Assembly: GCA_033764055.1 (NCBI GenBank)
Contig: JANRJI010000151.1
Location: 30,847 to 94,846, forward strand
Source of the DNA: Ga0077555 sp033764055
GTDB taxonomy: Bacteria; Pseudomonadota; Alphaproteobacteria; Rhizobiales; Hyphomicrobiaceae
Direction of reading: 5' to 3'
DNA length: 64,000 nt
Every line of letters begins with the position of its first letter. Within the stretch, counting starts at the first letter, position 1. Below are positions 60,612 to 64,000 of this stretch, one piece after another. Made by a program: the position numbers and the translations under genes. The notes under the pieces were generated by a model, which was given only the letters and a program-made list of their open reading frames with translations, did not search any database and was not told the DNA's origin.

Positions 60612-62339
60612 GTGGGCCGCGGGATGTTCTCACTAAGATTGTCGGACGCGATATCGCGGCTGAGCGCCTCGATAGCTCTACCCTCCACCGCAGGCACTGG
60701 GTGGGTCGAGCAGGCCCGCCATGGACTGGCAGCGGCGGCCAAGGCCGCTGGCCGGGCGATGGCACCGTGCTCGGGCCCCTTCCATCTCGTCCGATTTTTC
60801 AGCATGTTCGCATTGGCTGTGACGGCCGTCGCCTCGATCGCGCTCATTGCCCATCACAGCGCGCACAGCGCCTCCATGCTCCTCAGAGTCGCGGAGAGCC
60901 AGAACAGCGCCCTGGCGCGGGCCTTGTCCAACGAGATCTGGATCGAGCACGGCAGCTACCTCGCCTCGGTCCGCCAGACGAACGGCGATGCGCTGCGAGC
61001 GCTCCCCGAGACGAAGGCGCTGGACGAGCAGGTGCGCAAGCTGGTGCACGGCCTGCCCGTCCTGAATGTGAAGATCTACAATTCCCAGGGCCTGACAATC
61101 TACTCGTCGGACAAGTCCCAGATCGGCGAGAGCAAAAGCGACAACGAAGGTCTGCAGAAGGCCGTGAGAACTGGCGCGCCCGTGAGCCAAGCGTCCTACC
61201 GCGGCGAGTTCGCGGCCTTCTCGGGCATGGTTGCCGATGTCGATCTCGCTGAATCTTATGTCCCCATCGTGTTCGCCTCCGGCGTCGTCGGCGCCATCTT
61301 TGAATTGTATACCGACATCACGCCGCACGTCGCGCAAATGCGGCAGGACAACCTGATCCAGTCCGCTCTGACGCTCGCAGGGGCGCTGATCACCTATCTC
61401 GCCATGCTGCTCGGCGTATGCCGGGCCGATGCGATCCTGCGCCGCCAGCACGAGCAATTGACGCAAGCGAATGTGGATCTCGTCACCGCCCACGCGGTCG
61501 CCGAGCGGCTCAACGCCTCGCTGCAGGAGAAGATCGGTCAGCTCGAGAGGTCGAACCGCGATCTCAAGGACTTCGCTCACGTCGCAGCCCACGACATGCA
61601 GGAGCCGTTGCGGAAAATCGAGGCTTTCGGGCAGCGCTTGGTGACGCGCTACGGTGACCGGCTGCCCGAGGACGGTCGCATGTTTGTCGAGCGGATGAAC
61701 GATGCAGCCACGCGCATGCGGCGCCTGATCACGGACCTGCTCGCCTACGCCCGTCTCAACAAGGAGGGCCAAACATTCTCGGCCGTCGACCTGAACACGA
61801 TCCTCAGCGAGGTGCTGGCCGACCTGCATGTCCGCATCGAGGAGACTGGTGCAGACGTGAGCTTCGCTGGACTACCCACCATCGAGGCCAATCCGGCTCA
61901 GATGCGCCAGCTCGTGCAGAACCTCGTCGCAAACGCCCTCAAGTTCACGCGCCCGGGGGTCAAGCCGGTGATCCGCATTGCCGGCGAGATCCTCCAGGGA
62001 GAGGGCGACTTGCCGAGCCTGCAACTCACCGTGTCGGACAACGGCGTCGGCTTCGACCGGAAGTCCACCGAGAAGCTCTTCAAGCTGTTTCAGCGCCTTC
62101 ACGGGCGCACCGAGTACGAGGGAACGGGCGTCGGGCTCGCCACCTGCCGGCGCATCGCGGAGAACCATAAAGGCGTGATCGCAGCCGATGGCGTGCTCGG
62201 CGAGGGCGCGACATTCACCGTGAGACTGCCGTTTGCCCAGACGCCTTCGCCGCACCTCGATCCTGCACGCTCGCCGCCTGCAGCCTCCCCCGCGTCCGCG
62301 CTAGCACCGTCACGGTCCAGCCTCGAGGCGGCGCGGTAG
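60612..62339 (+). CDS. sensor histidine kinase inserted between ftsI and murE
   Basis: This 575-residue membrane kinase has an N-terminal cytoplasmic stretch, TM1 at about 60-80, a periplasmic domain of about 165 residues (LNVKIYNSQGLTIYSS, PIVFASGVVGAIFELY) and TM2 at about 250-270. A coiled-coil follows, then a HisKA domain with His327 in FAHVAAHDMQEPLRK, and the ATPase domain (NLVANALKF, DNGVGFD, GTGVGLA). The HDMQEP box is of the phytochrome-like HPK type. No response regulator is adjacent. Its last 30 bases overlap the end of ftsI in antisense. The start is GTG at 60612 or ATG at 60624. Confidence 0.9.
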   Translation: MGRGMFSLRLSDAISRLSASIALPSTAGTGWVEQARHGLAAAAKAAGRAMAPCSGPFHLVRFFSMFALAVTAVASIALIAHHSAHSASMLLRVAESQNSALARALSNEIWIEHGSYLASVRQTNGDALRALPETKALDEQVRKLVHGLPVLNVKIYNSQGLTIYSSDKSQIGESKSDNEGLQKAVRTGAPVSQASYRGEFAAFSGMVADVDLAESYVPIVFASGVVGAIFELYTDITPHVAQMRQDNLIQSALTLAGALITYLAMLLGVCRADAILRRQHEQLTQANVDLVTAHAVAERLNASLQEKIGQLERSNRDLKDFAHVAAHDMQEPLRKIEAFGQRLVTRYGDRLPEDGRMFVERMNDAATRMRRLITDLLAYARLNKEGQTFSAVDLNTILSEVLADLHVRIEETGADVSFAGLPTIEANPAQMRQLVQNLVANALKFTRPGVKPVIRIAGEILQGEGDLPSLQLTVSDNGVGFDRKSTEKLFKLFQRLHGRTEYEGTGVGLATCRRIAENHKGVIAADGVLGEGATFTVRLPFAQTPSPHLDPARSPPAASPASALAPSRSSLEAAR

Positions 62340-63950
62340 GATGCCGAGGATCGGCGCAATCCGGGCGATGACGGCACCTGTCACCGGCGCGGCGTTGAGA
62401 CCCGCCGTGATGCCCCCCTTGGCCTCATCCTCTGGTTGCGGCTCGTACAGAGAGACCAGCACCACGTAGCGCGGCGCTTCCATGGGCAGCGCGCCCAGGA
62501 ACGATGCGATCACCGCCTTCGACTGATATCCCCCCTTGCCGGGCATCTCGGCAGTTCCCGTCTTGCCACCGACCCGGTAGCCCGCAACGTCGGCGCGGCG
62601 CCCCGTGCCGTAAGGCAGCGTAACGTTGAGGCGCATGATCTCCCGCATGGCGTCACTGGTGCGCGGCTTCAGAACCTGCTCGCCCTCGACGTTGGGCCTA
62701 CCGACGGCGATGAACGTCGGCTTCACGCGTCGCCCGCCGTTGACGAGGCTCGCAGCAGCAGCCACGAGTTGCATGGGCGCCACTGCGAGGCCGTGGCCGA
62801 AGGCGATGGTTGCCGTCTCGGCCTTGCCCCAGCGAGCCGGCAGCAGCGGCGGCGCGACGGGCCCCACCTCCGTCCGGATCGGCTCGAGCAGCCCCATGCG
62901 CGCCAGGAACACGAGCTGGCGCTCCGTGCCGGCCTCGAGCGCGATCGACGCGGCTCCGACGTTCGACGACCGCACGAAGATGTCCCGGACGGTCATGGGG
63001 CCGGGATGTGGGTGCAGATCACGCACCGTGTGCGGCCCGAAGACGATGGGCTGCGCGATATCGTAGGTCTTGCCGAGCGTCGCGAGGCCGTCGTCGATCG
63101 CCATCGCGACCGTCATCGCTTTCAGGATCGAGCCCAGCTCGTAGACGCCGCCTTGCACCCGGTCGGGTTTGCTCCGGTCCAGCGCCGCGCCCGGCACGTT
63201 GGGATCGATCGGCGGCCACGAGTAGGCGGCCACGATCTCCCCGCTGGAGGCCTCCATGACGACACCCCCCGCACCGCTCGCCCGATAGCGCCGCGCCGCG
63301 GTCGCCAGCTCGTCGGCGAGGGCGTGCTGCACCCCGAGATCGAGGGACAATCGCAACGGGGCCCCGGCTACCAGGCCCATGGCGCCTTGAACGGCCTCGC
63401 TGCGCAGGGTCTCGTCGATGTTGAGCTCGATGCCCGCGACGCCGCGGTTGTCAGGACTCACCTGCCCGACGATATGGCCGACCAGGGTCCCGCCCGGATA
63501 GACCCGCCTCGGCTCGCGACGGAAGCCGAGCCCCGGGAGCCCGAGATCGTGCACGCGCTGCGCCTCGAGCGGGGTCAGTCCGCGCCGGATCCACAGGAAG
63601 CGGCGGTTGCGGTCGGCGAGCTGCCGCCTGAGCTCCGCGGCGTCGAGGCCCGGGAGCGTGCGCGCGAGCCGCTCGGCCGCCTCGTCGGCGTCGAGCAGCA
63701 TGGCGGGATCGGCGAACAGCGAGTGGCCCACCACATCTGTCGCGATCAGATGGCCGTTGCGGTCGACGATATCCGGCCGCGAGAACGTGCGGGTGATCGG
63801 CTCCGCTGATGCGGTCCGCGTCTCCCCCGATTGCACCAGGGCGAGCCGCACGAGCTGACCGGCGATGCCGAGGAGAGCCAATGCCACGCCGGCCGCCACG
63901 GCCAGCATGCGCAGCCTGGCCGAGACGGGCGACGCTGTGGGGGCACCCAT
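62310..63950 (-). CDS. ftsI: septal transpeptidase FtsI (PBP3)
   Basis: This class B penicillin-binding protein cross-links septal peptidoglycan with FtsW. An N-terminal membrane helix lies at about residues 13-35 and the dimerisation-type domain follows. The catalytic motifs are Ser274-I-L-Lys277 (SxxK), Ser328-Ser-Asn (SxN) and Lys463-Thr-Gly. GGVYELGSILKAMT and GVAGIEL are typical. The frame stays open from the ATG at 63950 to the right window edge with no stop, so the true start may lie beyond the window. The 3' end overlaps the histidine-kinase gene by 30 bases. Confidence 0.94.
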   Translation of the reverse strand: MGAPTASPVSARLRMLAVAAGVALALLGIAGQLVRLALVQSGETRTASAEPITRTFSRPDIVDRNGHLIATDVVGHSLFADPAMLLDADEAAERLARTLPGLDAAELRRQLADRNRRFLWIRRGLTPLEAQRVHDLGLPGLGFRREPRRVYPGGTLVGHIVGQVSPDNRGVAGIELNIDETLRSEAVQGAMGLVAGAPLRLSLDLGVQHALADELATAARRYRASGAGGVVMEASSGEIVAAYSWPPIDPNVPGAALDRSKPDRVQGGVYELGSILKAMTVAMAIDDGLATLGKTYDIAQPIVFGPHTVRDLHPHPGPMTVRDIFVRSSNVGAASIALEAGTERQLVFLARMGLLEPIRTEVGPVAPPLLPARWGKAETATIAFGHGLAVAPMQLVAAAASLVNGGRRVKPTFIAVGRPNVEGEQVLKPRTSDAMREIMRLNVTLPYGTGRRADVAGYRVGGKTGTAEMPGKGGYQSKAVIASFLGALPMEAPRYVVLVSLYEPQPEDEAKGGITAGLNAAPVTGAVIARIAPILGILPRRLEAGP

Positions 63951-64000
63951 GCTTCTGTCCCGCGTACTGGACGACGTCTTTCGACCCGCTTCCGGTCCGG

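Noticed and set aside
1..64000. Mobile elements, CRISPR arrays, tRNA or rRNA genes
   Set aside because: No transposase or integrase motifs, no regularly spaced direct repeats and no cloverleaf-like sequences were seen. The only tandem DNA repeat is the peptide-gene duplication at 54907-55270.

Overview
The window is chromosomal DNA of a high-GC alphaproteobacterium, most likely a member of the Hyphomicrobiales (Rhizobiales). This rests on gene content and order: a cell-wall/division cluster followed by lpxC and bamD, ftsEX, an hpt gene next to a CpdR-like receiver, Usg, DUF3309, METTL20-type methyltransferases, a PimC/PimD-like acyl-CoA dehydrogenase pair and BdhA. I found no tRNA, rRNA, CRISPR array, prophage or insertion sequence.

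Layout. From 1 to 12 kb there is a mosaic of small-molecule metabolism and transport. It holds a partial OtnK-type sugar-acid kinase, an MFS carrier, a cupin plus TctC binding protein facing an IclR regulator, a Baeyer-Villiger monooxygenase, an EamA exporter facing an HxlR regulator, an M50 protease and a two-subunit acyl-CoA dehydrogenase. From 11.8 to 18.9 kb lie small membrane proteins, ftsEX, hpt and a CpdR-like receiver, a secreted seven-repeat cysteine protein, and cspA. From 19 to 28 kb are an MDR oxidoreductase, a coupled EVE-methyltransferase-methyltransferase operon, CreA, an enolase-superfamily enzyme, a family III CoA-transferase, an HtrA-like protein without a catalytic triad, and BdhA. 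From 28.2 to 32.9 kb is a probable lipid-decoration locus: a polyprenyl-phosphate glycosyltransferase, a GT2 synthase, a LAB_N membrane protein, PlsC and an N-acyltransferase. From 33 to 40 kb are MetY, a ferredoxin-type reductase, an H-NS-like protein, Usg, a large DUF3604/PHP-like protein and a Nudix hydrolase.

From 40.3 kb to the right edge is the envelope cluster, nearly all on the minus strand. In transcription order it reads ftsI, murE, murF, mraY, a beta-propeller gene, murD, ftsW, murG, murC, murB, ddl, ftsQ, ftsA, ftsZ, lpxC, bamD. It makes the peptidoglycan precursor, flips and polymerises it at the septum, and then turns to lipid A and outer-membrane assembly. Two plus-strand insertions break it: a histidine kinase between ftsI and murE, and a tandem pair of tiny secreted peptides between the beta-propeller gene and murD.

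The most unusual items are the duplicated 43-residue secreted peptides inside the division cluster, the FtsZ with no recognisable canonical C-terminal peptide, the pseudo-HtrA, the seven-repeat Cys/Trp protein, the mirror-image operator clusters between tctC and iclR, and the EVE plus twin-METTL20 operon. All family assignments come from reading motifs by eye; no database search was run.
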